DNA from: Leptolyngbya sp. O-77 | GTDB taxonomy: Bacteria > Cyanobacteriota > Cyanobacteriia > Elainellales > Elainellaceae | Direction: 5' to 3' | NCBI RefSeq assembly: GCF_001548395.1 | Contig: NZ_AP017367.1 | Span: forward strand, 5,183,001 to 5,247,000 | Length of the DNA: 64,000 bases | Notes under the pieces: model-generated | What the model was told of the DNA's origin: nothing | Database searches by the model: none | Seen by the model: the letters and a program-made list of their open reading frames with translations, nothing else | Translations under genes and position numbers: made by a program | Shown: one piece after another, positions 8,776-17,233 of the stretch | Position numbering within the stretch: position 1 is the stretch's first letter | Layout of the letters: every line of letters begins with the position of its first letter

Positions 8776-9153
8776 ATGGGTAGCTCAAGCCGTAAGAAGA
8801 ATGCAAAATCGGCAAACCAAATGCCGAGCGATAAAATCGCCTGGCAAGAATTTGGTACAGGCACTCCAGAAAATCCAACTTTTGAGCGTCCTGTGCAGGA
8901 ACTACCGCCAAACCAGCAGCAGATTCGGGTGCAGGCCTCGCGCAAAGGTCGCGGCGGCAAAACCGTAACGGTGATCAGTGGGTTTCAAGCAAAGCCCGAA
9001 ACACTGGCGGCGCTGCTAAAAACGCTGAAAACTCAGTGTGGCGCAGGCGGCACGGTGAAAGACCTGGAAATCGAGATCCAGGGGGATCACCGCGAGAAGA
9101 TCGTGCAAGTCTTGGTGAAGCAGGGATATAAGGCGAAGGTGAGTGGGGGGTAG
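8776..9153 (+). CDS. SUI1/eIF1-like translation factor (YciH family)
   Basis: 125 residues from the ATG at 8776; an in-frame GTG at 8761 would add five residues but has no better ribosome site. The C-terminal 80 residues form the SUI1 domain: IRVQASRKGRGGKTVTVISGF (strand with the basic loop), the LLKTLKTQCGAGGTVKD block, and the IQGDHREKIVQVLVKQGYKAK ending. The N-terminal 40 residues are a basic flexible tail. SUI1 proteins in bacteria bind the small ribosomal subunit and can influence start-codon choice; the bacterial role is poorly known. Monocistronic, followed by a pyrimidine-rich repeat tract. Confidence 0.88.
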   Translation: MGSSSRKKNAKSANQMPSDKIAWQEFGTGTPENPTFERPVQELPPNQQQIRVQASRKGRGGKTVTVISGFQAKPETLAALLKTLKTQCGAGGTVKDLEIEIQGDHREKIVQVLVKQGYKAKVSGG

Positions 9154-9154
9154 A

Positions 9155-9418
9155 GACGGAAAAATGAAGAACGAAAAACGAAAAACGAAAAACGAAAATA
9201 TGGAACCCTCTTCCCTCTTCCCTCTTCGTTCTTCTGTTTTCGTTCTTCCCTCTTCTGTTTTCGTTCTTCCCTCTTCGTTCTTCTGTTTTCGTTCTTCCCT
9301 CTTCTGTTTTCGTTCTTCCCTTTTCCCTCTTCGCTCTTCGTTCTTCTGTTTTCGTTCTTCCCTCTTCGCTCTTCGTTCTTCTGTTTTCGTTCTTCCCTTT
9401 CCCTCTTCCCTCGCCCCG
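9155..9418. repeat. Composite purine/pyrimidine-rich repeat tract
   Basis: An (AAAAACG)n tract (9165-9197) is followed by a long CT-rich tract of reiterated TTCGTTCTTC, CCCTCTTC and TGTTTTCG units. The same family, in either orientation, occurs at 43371-43462, 43855-44345 and 50098-50142. The purine units (GAAGAACGAA) can pair with the TTCGTTCTTC units, so each copy could fold into an imperfect stem. It fills the gap between the SUI1 and MlaD-like genes and generates spurious open frames on both strands. Confidence 0.85.
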
Positions 9419-9509
9419 TTTTGCCCAATTTAGAGTACTCTGGTTCGAGTAAATGCCCGGTTTTTCGCGAAGCGGGTTAGGAGATTTTTCTGGTTTGTAG
9501 GATAAGCTC

Positions 9510-10844
9510 ATGCGATCGCGAACCATTCGAGAAGGCTCTGTTGGATTACTGATTCTGCTGGCGTTGGGCATTTTTGGCAGTCTGCTGCTGTGGCTGCGGG
9601 GGCTGAGCCTGGGCAATCGCAGCTATCGCGCTGTGGTGGAGTTTCCGAACGTGGTGGGCATGGTAGAAGGCTCTCCCGTGCGATATCGTGGCGTGATTGT
9701 GGGCAAGGTGCGGAAGATTCGTCCGGGGGCGCAGTTTGCGGAGGTGGAAATTCAGATTTCCCCTGCAACAGTGCAGATTCCTCGCGATTCGACCATTCAA
9801 ACCAACCAGGCGGGGCTAATTGGGGAAACGGCGGTCGACATTGTGCCGCGTCAGGAATTTGTGGGGACGGTGGCAACCAATCCGTTGGCGGCAGATTGTC
9901 CGGGCAGTGAAATTATTTGTGATGGCGATCGCCTACCTGGAGAAGTCGGTGTCACCTTCGATGCGCTGATTAGCTCCACGATTCGCCTGTCTAACCAGTT
10001 TTCTGATCCAGAACTAATCGAAAACTTGAAAGCGCTGACCTTCAACTCTTCCCTGGCGGCGGCGGGCGTAACGACGCTAACGGGCGAAGTGACTGAACTA
10101 GCAAAATCGGTGCAGATGGAACTGAGAACCCTGGCCGGGTCTGCCAATCGAACCACGACATCGGTGGGCGGCGCGGCGACTCAGCTTGGCCTTACCGCTG
10201 CCCAAGTCAACTCGCTGTTGGAAACCAATCGCTACGCCATCAGCAGCACTTTGTCTAACCTGGAGCAAGCCAGCAACCAGGTGCGCCTGCTGACGACTCG
10301 CCTCACGCCGCTGGTGGACGATAGCGCCTTTGTGCAAAACCTGAACGCGCTGTCGGACAATGCGGCCCGCGCCTCACTGACACTGCGGAGCCTGACGGAT
10401 GCAATTGGCACACCCGAAAATGCGCTGGCGCTCCAGCAAACGCTAGATTCGGCCCGCGCCACGTTTCAAAATGCAGAAAAGATTACCGCAGATTTAGACG
10501 AGCTGACGGGCGATCCGGCATTTCGCAACACCGTCCGCGATTTGCTGCGGAGTTTGGACAATTTGCTGTCTTCAACTCAGCAGCTTGAGCAGCAGGTCGA
10601 GCTAGAGCAACTCTTGACCCCAGCGGCGATCGCCCTGCAAGGCAAACCCACTGCGCCACCCACACCTGAGCCAGACACAGCAGTTCAGCCAGCCGCGCCA
10701 GCCCCGATGTCCGCTGTTCGCCCGCTCGCCGCATCGCCGCACCCTGCGGTTCGCCAGTCTCCGCGACTAGGGCGATCGCTCTCCGTTCCAGAAGCCCCAT
10801 CTGCTGATAAGCTCAGAACCGTAAACACAAATTTGCCAGAGTAA
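9510..10844 (+). CDS. MlaD/MCE family lipid-transport protein
   Basis: 444 residues. An N-terminal transmembrane anchor (about 10-29, EGSVGLLILLALGIFGSLLL) is followed by an MCE domain (about 38-115) with the typical FPNVVGMVEGSPVRYRGVIVGKV segment and DSTIQTNQAGLIGE. A long helical region (about 150-380, repeated S/T/N-rich heptads) follows, then a Pro/Ala-rich tail. MCE proteins form periplasmic rings that pass lipids between membranes with an Mla-type ABC transporter. The permease and ATPase are not adjacent here, so the partner must be elsewhere. An in-frame ATG at 9510 fits the anchor. Confidence 0.87.
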   Translation: MRSRTIREGSVGLLILLALGIFGSLLLWLRGLSLGNRSYRAVVEFPNVVGMVEGSPVRYRGVIVGKVRKIRPGAQFAEVEIQISPATVQIPRDSTIQTNQAGLIGETAVDIVPRQEFVGTVATNPLAADCPGSEIICDGDRLPGEVGVTFDALISSTIRLSNQFSDPELIENLKALTFNSSLAAAGVTTLTGEVTELAKSVQMELRTLAGSANRTTTSVGGAATQLGLTAAQVNSLLETNRYAISSTLSNLEQASNQVRLLTTRLTPLVDDSAFVQNLNALSDNAARASLTLRSLTDAIGTPENALALQQTLDSARATFQNAEKITADLDELTGDPAFRNTVRDLLRSLDNLLSSTQQLEQQVELEQLLTPAAIALQGKPTAPPTPEPDTAVQPAAPAPMSAVRPLAASPHPAVRQSPRLGRSLSVPEAPSADKLRTVNTNLPE

Positions 10845-10922
10845 TTTACCGAGTCATTTCCTAAGTCATTGACGGAGTATTTTACCGGGCAAATGACTCG
10901 GCAATTCGCAGAGTAACTTACT

Positions 10923-11582
10923 ATGAACGCTTGGGTGGTGTTGGGTTTGGTGCTGCTGGCGGCGTATGGGCTGGGAGCCACGCCGACGGGCTACTGGGCG
11001 GGCAAGCTGCTCAAGGACATCGACATTCGGCAATATGGCTCCAAGTCTACAGGCGCGACCAATGTGCTGCGGATTTTGGGACGCGGCCCGGCGATCGCCG
11101 TTTTGCTGATCGATATCTTGAAAGGCGTAGCGGCGATCGCCCTCACCCGCTATGTCTATAGCCTCCCCAGCATCGCCGCGCTGCCCCTGCCCAACGGACT
11201 GCCGCTGGGCACCTGGCTACCCTGGGCAGTGATGCTCTCTGGGTTGGTTGCCATTGTGGGCCATAGCAAATCTATGTGGATTGGGTTCAAAGGCGGTAAG
11301 TCGGCGGCGACCGCGCTGGGCGTGCTGTTTGCGCTGTCGTGGCAGGTGGGGCTGGGCGTGGCAGCCGTTTTTCTGCTGATGCTGGCGCTGTTTCGCATCG
11401 TGTCGCTGGGGTCGATCGCCGGAGCCATTTCCGCCTCCCTGTGGATGCTTGCCCTGAAACAGCCCTTACCCTACCTCTTGCTGGCGATCGCCGGAGGCAT
11501 TTACGTCCTGATTACCCACCGGGCAAATATTCAGCGCTTGCTGGCAGGAACGGAACCGCGAGTTGGGCAGAAGCATTTGTAA
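10923..11582 (+). CDS. plsY: Glycerol-3-phosphate acyltransferase PlsY
   Basis: 219-residue integral membrane enzyme that transfers an acyl group from acyl-phosphate to glycerol-3-phosphate, the first step of phospholipid synthesis. Hallmarks are the first membrane helix with GATPTGYWAGKLLKDIDIRQYGSKSTGATN (split motif 1), the GHSKSMWIGFKGGKSAATALG motif 2, and the HRANIQRLLAGTEPRVG C-terminus (motif 3). At least five hydrophobic helices are visible. The 78 bp between the MlaD-like gene and this one contain reiterated GAGT/GACTCGG fragments. Two lipid genes in series suggest a functional link. Confidence 0.95.
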   Translation: MNAWVVLGLVLLAAYGLGATPTGYWAGKLLKDIDIRQYGSKSTGATNVLRILGRGPAIAVLLIDILKGVAAIALTRYVYSLPSIAALPLPNGLPLGTWLPWAVMLSGLVAIVGHSKSMWIGFKGGKSAATALGVLFALSWQVGLGVAAVFLLMLALFRIVSLGSIAGAISASLWMLALKQPLPYLLLAIAGGIYVLITHRANIQRLLAGTEPRVGQKHL

Positions 11583-11618
11583 AAGCGGCCTTGATGAAAG
11601 CGCATTAAAAGCCGCTTT
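11582..11618. terminator. Inverted repeat after plsY
   Basis: AAAGCGGC (11582-11589) pairs with GCCGCTTT (11611-11618), loop 21 nt, directly after the plsY stop. There is no long T run, so terminator function is plausible, not certain. Confidence 0.4.
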
Positions 11619-11677
11619 CGTGGATGTCACTAGTCAATCAGCGATGTCACAAGCGGGAATCGCTGGGTTTGGGTTTT

Positions 11678-11729
11678 GAGTTTGAGCTTCGAGTTTGAGC
11701 TTCGAGTTTGAGCTTCGAGTTTGAGCTTC
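11678..11729. repeat. 13-bp tandem repeat (GAGTTTGAGCTTC), four copies
   Basis: Exact 13-bp units at 11678, 11691, 11704 and 11717 in the gap between plsY and the Spy-like gene. Not a multiple of three and not coding. 11619-11874 otherwise shows no gene. Confidence 0.9.
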
Positions 11730-11874
11730 GACTCAGTCCTGTGACCAAAGTCATGCTTCAGGTCGTGACCTTTGCCTGAGGCGATCGCCCCATTTGGCTT
11801 CATAGGATTAATTCATCCCCCCAAGCAGTTTAAGCGACTCACATCGCATGCGGGACAAACCATTTGGAGGTTCT

Positions 11875-12447
11875 ATGAAACTAAATCGAAAGGCATTTCT
11901 TTGGGCTGGTCTTATGGCTGGCGTGATGGCGATCGCACCTTTAGCGGCGATCGCCGATCCCCCCGGTGGCATGGGCGGGCCCCGTTCCGGCCTAATGGAA
12001 CGGCTAAACTTGACCGATGCCCAGCGCCAGCAGTTGCAAGCCATTCGAGAAAACAGCCGCCGCCAGATTGAGGCCGTGTTGACGGCAGAACAGCGCCAGC
12101 AGATGGAAGCCCGCCGCGCCGAGATGGAGCGTCGCCGCGAAGAATTTGCCAGCCTCACCCCACAGCAGCGCCAGCAGCTTCGCCGCGAACGCATGGAACA
12201 GCACGGCCCGGGCGGCCCCGGACGAGGGCCTCGCCTAGCCCCCTTCGCCGATCTGAACCTGACCGACAGCCAGCGTCAGCAAATCCGCACCATTATGGAA
12301 AATGCCCGGACGCAGAGCGAGGCAGTCCTCACCCCGGAACAGCGCCAGCAGATTGAAAACATGCGCCCAAATCGGGGCGATCGCCGGGGGCCAGGCCCAA
12401 TGGGTCGCGGGATGAGCCGTTCTGGCCCGTCTGGGCAGGGGCAATAG
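11875..12447 (+). CDS. Spy/CpxP-like periplasmic protein
   Basis: 190 residues from the ATG at 11875, which has a strong GGAGG seven bases upstream; an ATG at 11848 has none. A signal peptide is clear (residues about 1-27, basic start, hydrophobic core, AIA-D cleavage). The mature protein has two copies of the motif LNLTD.QRQQ...I.E..R.Q.EAVLT.EQRQQ (about residues 42-75 and 124-156), the Spy/CpxP-type long helices with LTxxQ motifs, and ends in a Gly/Arg/Pro-rich tail. Spy and CpxP are periplasmic chaperones or stress sensors in enterobacteria; here the role is inferred. An inverted repeat follows the gene. Confidence 0.78.
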   Translation: MKLNRKAFLWAGLMAGVMAIAPLAAIADPPGGMGGPRSGLMERLNLTDAQRQQLQAIRENSRRQIEAVLTAEQRQQMEARRAEMERRREEFASLTPQQRQQLRRERMEQHGPGGPGRGPRLAPFADLNLTDSQRQQIRTIMENARTQSEAVLTPEQRQQIENMRPNRGDRRGPGPMGRGMSRSGPSGQGQ

Positions 12448-12509
12448 CCCGATTCAGCGGTTTTTGGGCAAAAACACTGAACTGAAATACTGCGTCAATA
12501 CTGCGTCAT

Positions 12510-12549
12510 AGAGTGAGATTTGCGGCCTACGGTCAGCAGATCTCACTCT
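12510..12549 (+). terminator. Perfect 10-bp inverted repeat after the Spy-like gene
   Basis: AGAGTGAGAT (12510-12519) and ATCTCACTCT (12540-12549) with a 20-nt loop. The position fits a terminator but there is no T run. 12550-12764 shows no gene. Confidence 0.45.
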
Positions 12550-12764
12550 GCTCAATTCAACGCCCAACTCCCCTCCGCAGAAAATCCGCAGCGCCCCCTC
12601 TGCAACGACAAATTACGAGTCGTAAAGAACTAAGCAAAGCCGTCTTGCGATCGCCCGAAATGATGTAGAACTCAGAGTCTAGGGCTGGTTTCAAGGTTGG
12701 CACGGCTCGAAAAGCGCCCGCCTTTAGCAGTTTAAATCAGCCCCTTTTTGCAAGGAGTGTGGCG

Positions 12765-14186
12765 ATGTCTGAGGTGGGGTCTGAGGTGCTGATCAAGGGC
12801 GGGCGGATTGTAACGGCGGTGGATGACTATGTGGCGGATATTTGGGTAAAAGATGGGCGAATTGAGGCGATCGCCCGCGACCTCTCCATCGACAGCGCCA
12901 CCGTTCACGATGCCAGCGGTCTGATCGTGTTTCCCGGCGGCATCGATGTCCACACCCACATGGAATTTGACCTGGGCGCAGCGCAAACCGTAGACACCTT
13001 TGAAACTGGGACGCGCTCGGCGGCCTTTGGCGGCACTACAACAATTGTGGACTTTGCGCTCCAGAAACAGGGCGACACCCCCAAACAGGCGCTCGATCGC
13101 CGCCTCGCCGCCGCCGAACCGCAATGCTGCGTGGACTACAGCTTTCACATCATCCTTACCCACGTCACGCCAGAAGCCCTGGCGGAACTGCCCGACCTGG
13201 TAAACCACGACGGCGTATCCAGCTTCAAAATGTTCATGGCCTATCCAGGCGTGCTGATGGTGGAAGATGCAGACATCTTTCGCGCCATGCGAAAGGTCGG
13301 GGCCCACGGCGGCATGATCAACCTGCACGCCGAAAATGGCAGCGTGATTCAAGCGCTGATCCAGGAGGCGCTGGAGCAGGGCAACACCTCGCCTAAATAC
13401 CACATGCTGACGCGCCCCAGCATCATGGAAGGCGAAGCCACCCATCGGGGCATCCGGATTGCGGAGCTGGCCGAAGTGCCTGTGTATTTTGTACACCTAT
13501 CGGCAGAGGAGGCACTCAGCTCGGTGGTGGAGGCCCGCGATCGCGGCATTCCCGCCTACGCCGAGACCTGTCCCCACTACTTGTTTCTGGATGACTCGGA
13601 ATACGATCGCCCTGGGTTTGAAGCCGCGAAATACGTAATGACCCCGCCGCTGCGATCGCACACCTGCCAGCACGCCCTCTGGCGCGGTCTGAAAACCGAT
13701 GACCTGCAAATTGTTTCCACCGACCACTGCCCCTTCTGCTATAACGAGTCACCCTTTGGGCTACGCAAGTCCAAGCAAATGGGCCGCGACGACTTTGAGA
13801 AAATTCCCAATGGTGCGCCTGGTGTCGAATTTCGGCTGCACTTGCTTTACGATGGCGGCGTGAATGCAGGTCGCCTTTCGCTCAATCGCTTTGTGCAGTT
13901 GACTGCCACTGCCCCCGCGAAGATGTTTGGCCTGTTTCCCCGCAAGGGCACGATCGCCGTTGGCAGCGATGCCGATCTGGTTCTTTTTGACCCCCACCAG
14001 CGCCACACGCTCAGCGCCAGCACCCAGCATTCCAACGCCGACTATTCGCTCTATGAAGGGCGCGAGGTGACGGGCAAGGTGAAGAAGGTATTTTTGCGGG
14101 GTGAGCTGATTGTGGAGGGCGATCGCTGGCTCGGTCGCGCTGGACAAGGGCAATTCCAGCGGCGATCGGCCTCCGGCCGCGTATAA
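12765..14186 (+). CDS. Dihydropyrimidinase/hydantoinase
   Basis: 473 residues from the ATG at 12765, chosen over the GTG at 12759 because AAGGAG lies at optimal distance from the ATG. It is a cyclic amidohydrolase with a binuclear metal site: VHTHMEF (HxH), the carboxylated lysine in SSFKMFMAYPG, His in NLHAENG and YFVHLSAEEA, and Asp in STDHCPF. The C-terminal beta-sandwich segment includes FPRKGTIAVGSDADLVLFDP. It hydrolyses 5,6-dihydropyrimidines or hydantoins in pyrimidine catabolism. Length fits the family. No other pyrimidine-degradation genes are adjacent. Confidence 0.92.
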   Translation: MSEVGSEVLIKGGRIVTAVDDYVADIWVKDGRIEAIARDLSIDSATVHDASGLIVFPGGIDVHTHMEFDLGAAQTVDTFETGTRSAAFGGTTTIVDFALQKQGDTPKQALDRRLAAAEPQCCVDYSFHIILTHVTPEALAELPDLVNHDGVSSFKMFMAYPGVLMVEDADIFRAMRKVGAHGGMINLHAENGSVIQALIQEALEQGNTSPKYHMLTRPSIMEGEATHRGIRIAELAEVPVYFVHLSAEEALSSVVEARDRGIPAYAETCPHYLFLDDSEYDRPGFEAAKYVMTPPLRSHTCQHALWRGLKTDDLQIVSTDHCPFCYNESPFGLRKSKQMGRDDFEKIPNGAPGVEFRLHLLYDGGVNAGRLSLNRFVQLTATAPAKMFGLFPRKGTIAVGSDADLVLFDPHQRHTLSASTQHSNADYSLYEGREVTGKVKKVFLRGELIVEGDRWLGRAGQGQFQRRSASGRV

Positions 14187-14211
14187 AGTTAATCAGCCCC
14201 CAACATGACAA

Positions 14212-14237
14212 ATGACCAGCCCCGGAGGACTGGTCAT
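14212..14237. terminator. Hairpin between convergent hydantoinase and sigF genes
   Basis: ATGACCAG (14212-14219) and CTGGTCAT (14230-14237), loop 10 nt, in the 113-bp gap between two converging genes. Likely a bidirectional terminator; no clear T run. Confidence 0.45.
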
Positions 14238-14299
14238 GGAGACGGCTTATTGACGATTTTCAGAACAAAACTCAACCAAACTCGAAAACTTCAACAATC

Positions 14300-15082
14300 T
14301 TAGGAGCCAGTCTGAATCGTTTGCATTTGCAGGAACGACACCATTTGCTCCAGTCCGCGCTGGATGCGCCGCGTCACGGTCATCGGGCTAACGCCGATAC
14401 GCTCGGCGACTTCTTTGCGCGACAAGTCGCTAAAAAACACAAACTCGATCGCCGCACGGGTCTTGTCTTCCAGTTGGCTCAGCGCCCGCTGGAGCTGCTG
14501 ACGGTCTTCTTCGAGGCGCTGGAGAGCCTGGTAGCGAGCATCGGGCAGTGTTTCGCCCAGCGTGATAGAGGAATCGACCTGCTGAACCGTCGCATCCAGG
14601 CTCAGGGGCAGACGATTACGCACCGCCATCTTGATTTCACGCCACTCGTGAACCGAGATGCCCATATGCTCCGCGATTTCCTGATCCATCGGCTGGCGGC
14701 CCAGATCTTTCACCAATTCTGCTCGCACGCGCTGACCTTCTTTTTGCAGGTCTTGCCAGCGGCGAGGAACTTTCACTGCACTGCCGCGATCGCGCAAAAA
14801 GTGCAGCATCTCACCGCGAATGTAGGGCACCGCAAAGGAACTGAAGGCACAGCCCTGGCTGGGGTTAAACCGCTCGATCGCCCGAATCAGCCCCAGATAG
14901 CCAATCTGCTCTAGATCTTCATAAGGCTCTGCACACTGATGGCTGACCCGGTGGGCAATTTTGCGAACTAGACCAGCATTCAACTTCACAAGCTGATTGC
15001 GAATGCTCACCGACTTGTTCTGCTGATAAGCCATCAGCAATTCCATGCTGTGGGAACGGAGAGAAGGTTGAGTAGCCGTCAT
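14300..15082 (-). CDS. sigF: Group 3 sigma factor SigF
   Basis: 260-residue sigma-70 family protein. Region 2 includes LNAGLVRKIAHRVSHQ and the YEDLEQIGYLGLIRAIERF / FSSFAVPYIRGEMLHFLRDR core and -10 recognition helix. Region 3 follows (VPRRWQDLQKEGQRVRAELVKDLGRQPMDQEIAEHM). Region 4 has LEDKTRAAIEFVFFSDLSRKEVAERIGVSPMTVTRRIQRGLEQM, the -35 binding helix-turn-helix. Size and region 3 match cyanobacterial SigF, which in Synechocystis controls pilus and motility genes and its own transcription. The 372 bp upstream are shared with a divergently transcribed Bax-inhibitor-like gene. Confidence 0.9.
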   Translation of the reverse strand: MTATQPSLRSHSMELLMAYQQNKSVSIRNQLVKLNAGLVRKIAHRVSHQCAEPYEDLEQIGYLGLIRAIERFNPSQGCAFSSFAVPYIRGEMLHFLRDRGSAVKVPRRWQDLQKEGQRVRAELVKDLGRQPMDQEIAEHMGISVHEWREIKMAVRNRLPLSLDATVQQVDSSITLGETLPDARYQALQRLEEDRQQLQRALSQLEDKTRAAIEFVFFSDLSRKEVAERIGVSPMTVTRRIQRGLEQMVSFLQMQTIQTGS

Positions 15083-15454
15083 CTGGGAAGTACCTGTTCT
15101 CTAAGATTTAGGCTCATTGTCCGCACTGGCGAGGGGTGAAACCATCGTTATTTCACGGGAATGAACAGCGTACCTCTTTGGTATGTCAGCGTAAACACGG
15201 AGTTTCCCTGAAAACGCGCCTGCTTTGCCTGCGGTTTGTGAGGCAGCAAGTCTACGGGAAAGCGCTTGCCCGACCTCGGTTAACATCCGCCAAATCGCCT
15301 AAAATCGAGGCACTAACTCAAAGACTGCAACTGTGTTAACGATTCCATACTTAAGTTGCCGGACGTAATCCTCAAATTTTGAGTAACCTGGAATGAACTA
15401 ACCCCATTCGTCAACGGTTCGATCCACAACCTTTCAGCGACTAACAGAGTACGT
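15083..15454. promoter_or_regulatory. Divergent intergenic region between sigF and the BI-1 gene
   Basis: No supported gene in this stretch; the open frames seen are short and without family features. It must hold promoters for both flanking genes. I could not assign -35/-10 elements with confidence. Confidence 0.5.
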
Positions 15455-16180
15455 ATGAGCAACACCAGTAATTTTCGAGATGCCATTCGCAAGGCCCAGA
15501 CTCACGCCTTGGTTGGCCCTAACGTGATTCGCAATGCCTTGCCCTACGTCGGAGGCGGGCTGGTGCTGACAGCCCTGGGAACCTACGGGGGGCTGGGCGT
15601 AATGCAAAACAGTCCCGCGCTGTTTATGCCGACTTTCATCGCAGCGCTGATTGCCCAGTTGGTTCTCTTCTTTGTGGCACGGGGTGTCGCAGAAAAAGGC
15701 AACAACGGTGTGGCGCTGCCCCTTTTGGCGACCTACAGCCTGCTGACGGGCTACACCCTGACGGGGCTGATTGCGATTGCCCTGGGAACCTCTGGGGTCG
15801 GTGTGGCAGGGATTGGGCTGGCCGCCCTGGGCTGTGGCGCGACGTTTATCGTGGCGCGGCAGATTGGGTCTAACCTGTCGGATCAGGACGGTATGGCGCT
15901 AACCAGAACCGTACAGCTTGGCATGATTGCTCTGCTAGTCGTCCTGGTCGGGCAATTGCTGCTGGCTCTGTTTGGAGTATATACGCCTACTTTTCTGGAA
16001 ATTGGCATTTCTGCCTTTGGCGTGTTTTTGTTTGCAGGGGCGGCAGTGGTCGATTTCTACATTCTTCCTCGCACGTATCGCGATGACCAATATCTGCCTG
16101 CGGCGCTGTCGATGTATTTGACCTACATCAATTTGTTTGTCTTTATTTTGCGCCTGCTGATTGCGTTCAACCGGGATTAA
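15455..16180 (+). CDS. Bax inhibitor-1 (TMBIM/YccA-like) membrane protein
   Basis: 241 residues with seven hydrophobic segments after a soluble N-terminal 30 residues. Segments include LPYVGGGLVLTALGTYGGLG, the LFMPTFIAALIAQLVLFFVARG helix, LPLLATYSLLTGYTLTGLIAIAL, a GVAGIGLAALGCGATFIVA helix and the last helix YLTYINLFVFILRLLIAF, whose YLxYINLF.F.LRLL pattern is the BI-1 family end. Family members are proposed pH-sensitive calcium leak channels; the cyanobacterial role is unknown. A strong stem-loop terminator follows. Monocistronic. Confidence 0.88.
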   Translation: MSNTSNFRDAIRKAQTHALVGPNVIRNALPYVGGGLVLTALGTYGGLGVMQNSPALFMPTFIAALIAQLVLFFVARGVAEKGNNGVALPLLATYSLLTGYTLTGLIAIALGTSGVGVAGIGLAALGCGATFIVARQIGSNLSDQDGMALTRTVQLGMIALLVVLVGQLLLALFGVYTPTFLEIGISAFGVFLFAGAAVVDFYILPRTYRDDQYLPAALSMYLTYINLFVFILRLLIAFNRD

Positions 16181-16193
16181 GGTCAAGGAAGGC

Positions 16194-16254
16194 AAAGGCT
16201 TAACTCTGCATGACGCAATCCATGATGCAAGCGTTGTGCAGAGCAAGCCTTTTC
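16194..16254 (+). terminator. Rho-independent terminator of the BI-1 gene
   Basis: Long stem: AAAGGCTT (16194-16201) and CTCTGCA (16204-16210) pair with TGCAGAG (16237-16243) and AAGCCTTT (16245-16252), followed by TTCTG. It lies 14 bp after the stop codon. Confidence 0.75.
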
Positions 16255-16433
16255 TGTAGGCGCACGCAGTCGGTCTGCACCCGATAGCAATTGGGCAAAA
16301 TAACAATTGGGCAAATGCGGGTTTGATGGGCAATGCCATCACAAATTCTGCCCTTTGCCCTGATGCATAGCGCACCGATAGCCTGCCGAGGTACTGTTCA
16401 TCGACAATCTGGCGGGCGATCGCCAACAAATCC

Positions 16434-16739
16434 TTACTTTATCGGAGCATCCTTCAGGAGGGTGTCAGACTGCGGATTCGCAGGCACTTGTAAGGCAGGA
16501 TGTCCGGTATCTGGCTTGGCGACTTCGCACTGACCGAACAAACAGTCTGCCAGTCCTGGGTCTGGGCAAAACCCAAAATTGCAGATATTTGCGGCGACAC
16601 CAGAACAGTCGTAGAAATTGCAGGATTGTACAGCAGAAACGGTTGGTTCTAGCAGGGCAGTAAGAGCCACACCCAAAGCCCCAATTCCAATGATCTGCCC
16701 AGCGACTTGACTCAGTTGTACGGCGGTTGAAGGTTGCAT
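16434..16739 (-). CDS. Small Cys-rich exported protein, unknown
   Basis: 101 residues from the ATG at 16739; a TTG at 16754 would add five residues. A hydrophobic N-terminal helix (about 11-35, IIGIGALGVALTALLEP) precedes a compact Cys-rich region with pairs CNFYDC, CNFGFC, CLFGQC and one more Cys (seven or so in 40 residues), suggesting disulphide-rich secreted or anchored protein. I see no clear ribosome-binding site and do not recognise the family. The regular CxxxxC spacing is the main argument that it is real. Confidence 0.45.
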   Translation of the reverse strand: MQPSTAVQLSQVAGQIIGIGALGVALTALLEPTVSAVQSCNFYDCSGVAANICNFGFCPDPGLADCLFGQCEVAKPDTGHPALQVPANPQSDTLLKDAPIK

Positions 16740-16754
16740 AAGGGTATCTGTCAA

Positions 16755-16990
16755 TCAACATCAAAGGAGTTGAGCAAAGGAGCCAAACCGAGTCAACTCA
16801 GATTCTTAGCGGGGAATCATCAGCAAAGACAGCCAGCGAGATCTGGATGATCCCGTCCAGCACTGAGTTAACCTGGTTTTGTCGTGTTTTGCCGTGAGCG
16901 TTTCAGGAACTGGGCAAGGCTTGGATCTAGTAGCCTGAGACTTCGCACGTCTCAAGTGAAATGAGAGATAAGATAGCGAATAGCTTCTGC
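16755..16990. other. Intergenic, nothing recognised
   Basis: Non-coding in all frames as far as I can see. It leads into the 14-bp tandem repeats. Confidence 0.5.
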
Positions 16991-17118
16991 AAACTCATTT
17001 CTCGCTAAACTCATTTCTCGCTAACTATCAGTGGCTAACTATCAGTGTCTAACTATCAGTGGCTAACTATCAGTGGCAGATGTTTATCGGCAGATGCTTA
17101 TCTACAGACGCTTATCTA
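16991..17118. repeat. Successive tandem repeat families (16 bp then 14 bp)
   Basis: A 16-bp unit containing AACTCATTTCTCGCTA occurs twice, then CTAACTATCAGTGG four times (17021-17076, one with GTGT), then three related 14-mers CAGATGTTTATCGG, CAGATGCTTATCTA and CAGACGCTTATCTA (17077-17118). The later units look like divergent derivatives with the same period. Confidence 0.85.
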
Positions 17119-17233
17119 CAGACTTCAGCCTTACTGGAGATCCTACTGGGAGGTCAGTAAATTTTTTGTCAGGGAATTTGGGAAATTCCGTAAAATTTCC
17201 ATCAAGAAAATTGAGACTCTGCCCGCTGTGCAG

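Noticed and set aside
8975..9616. Charged Lys/Glu/Arg-rich frames on the minus strand
   Set aside because: Translation of the low-complexity repeat at 9155-9418, overlapping two real genes.
12732..13496. 254-residue minus-strand frame
   Set aside because: Antisense to the dihydropyrimidinase gene.
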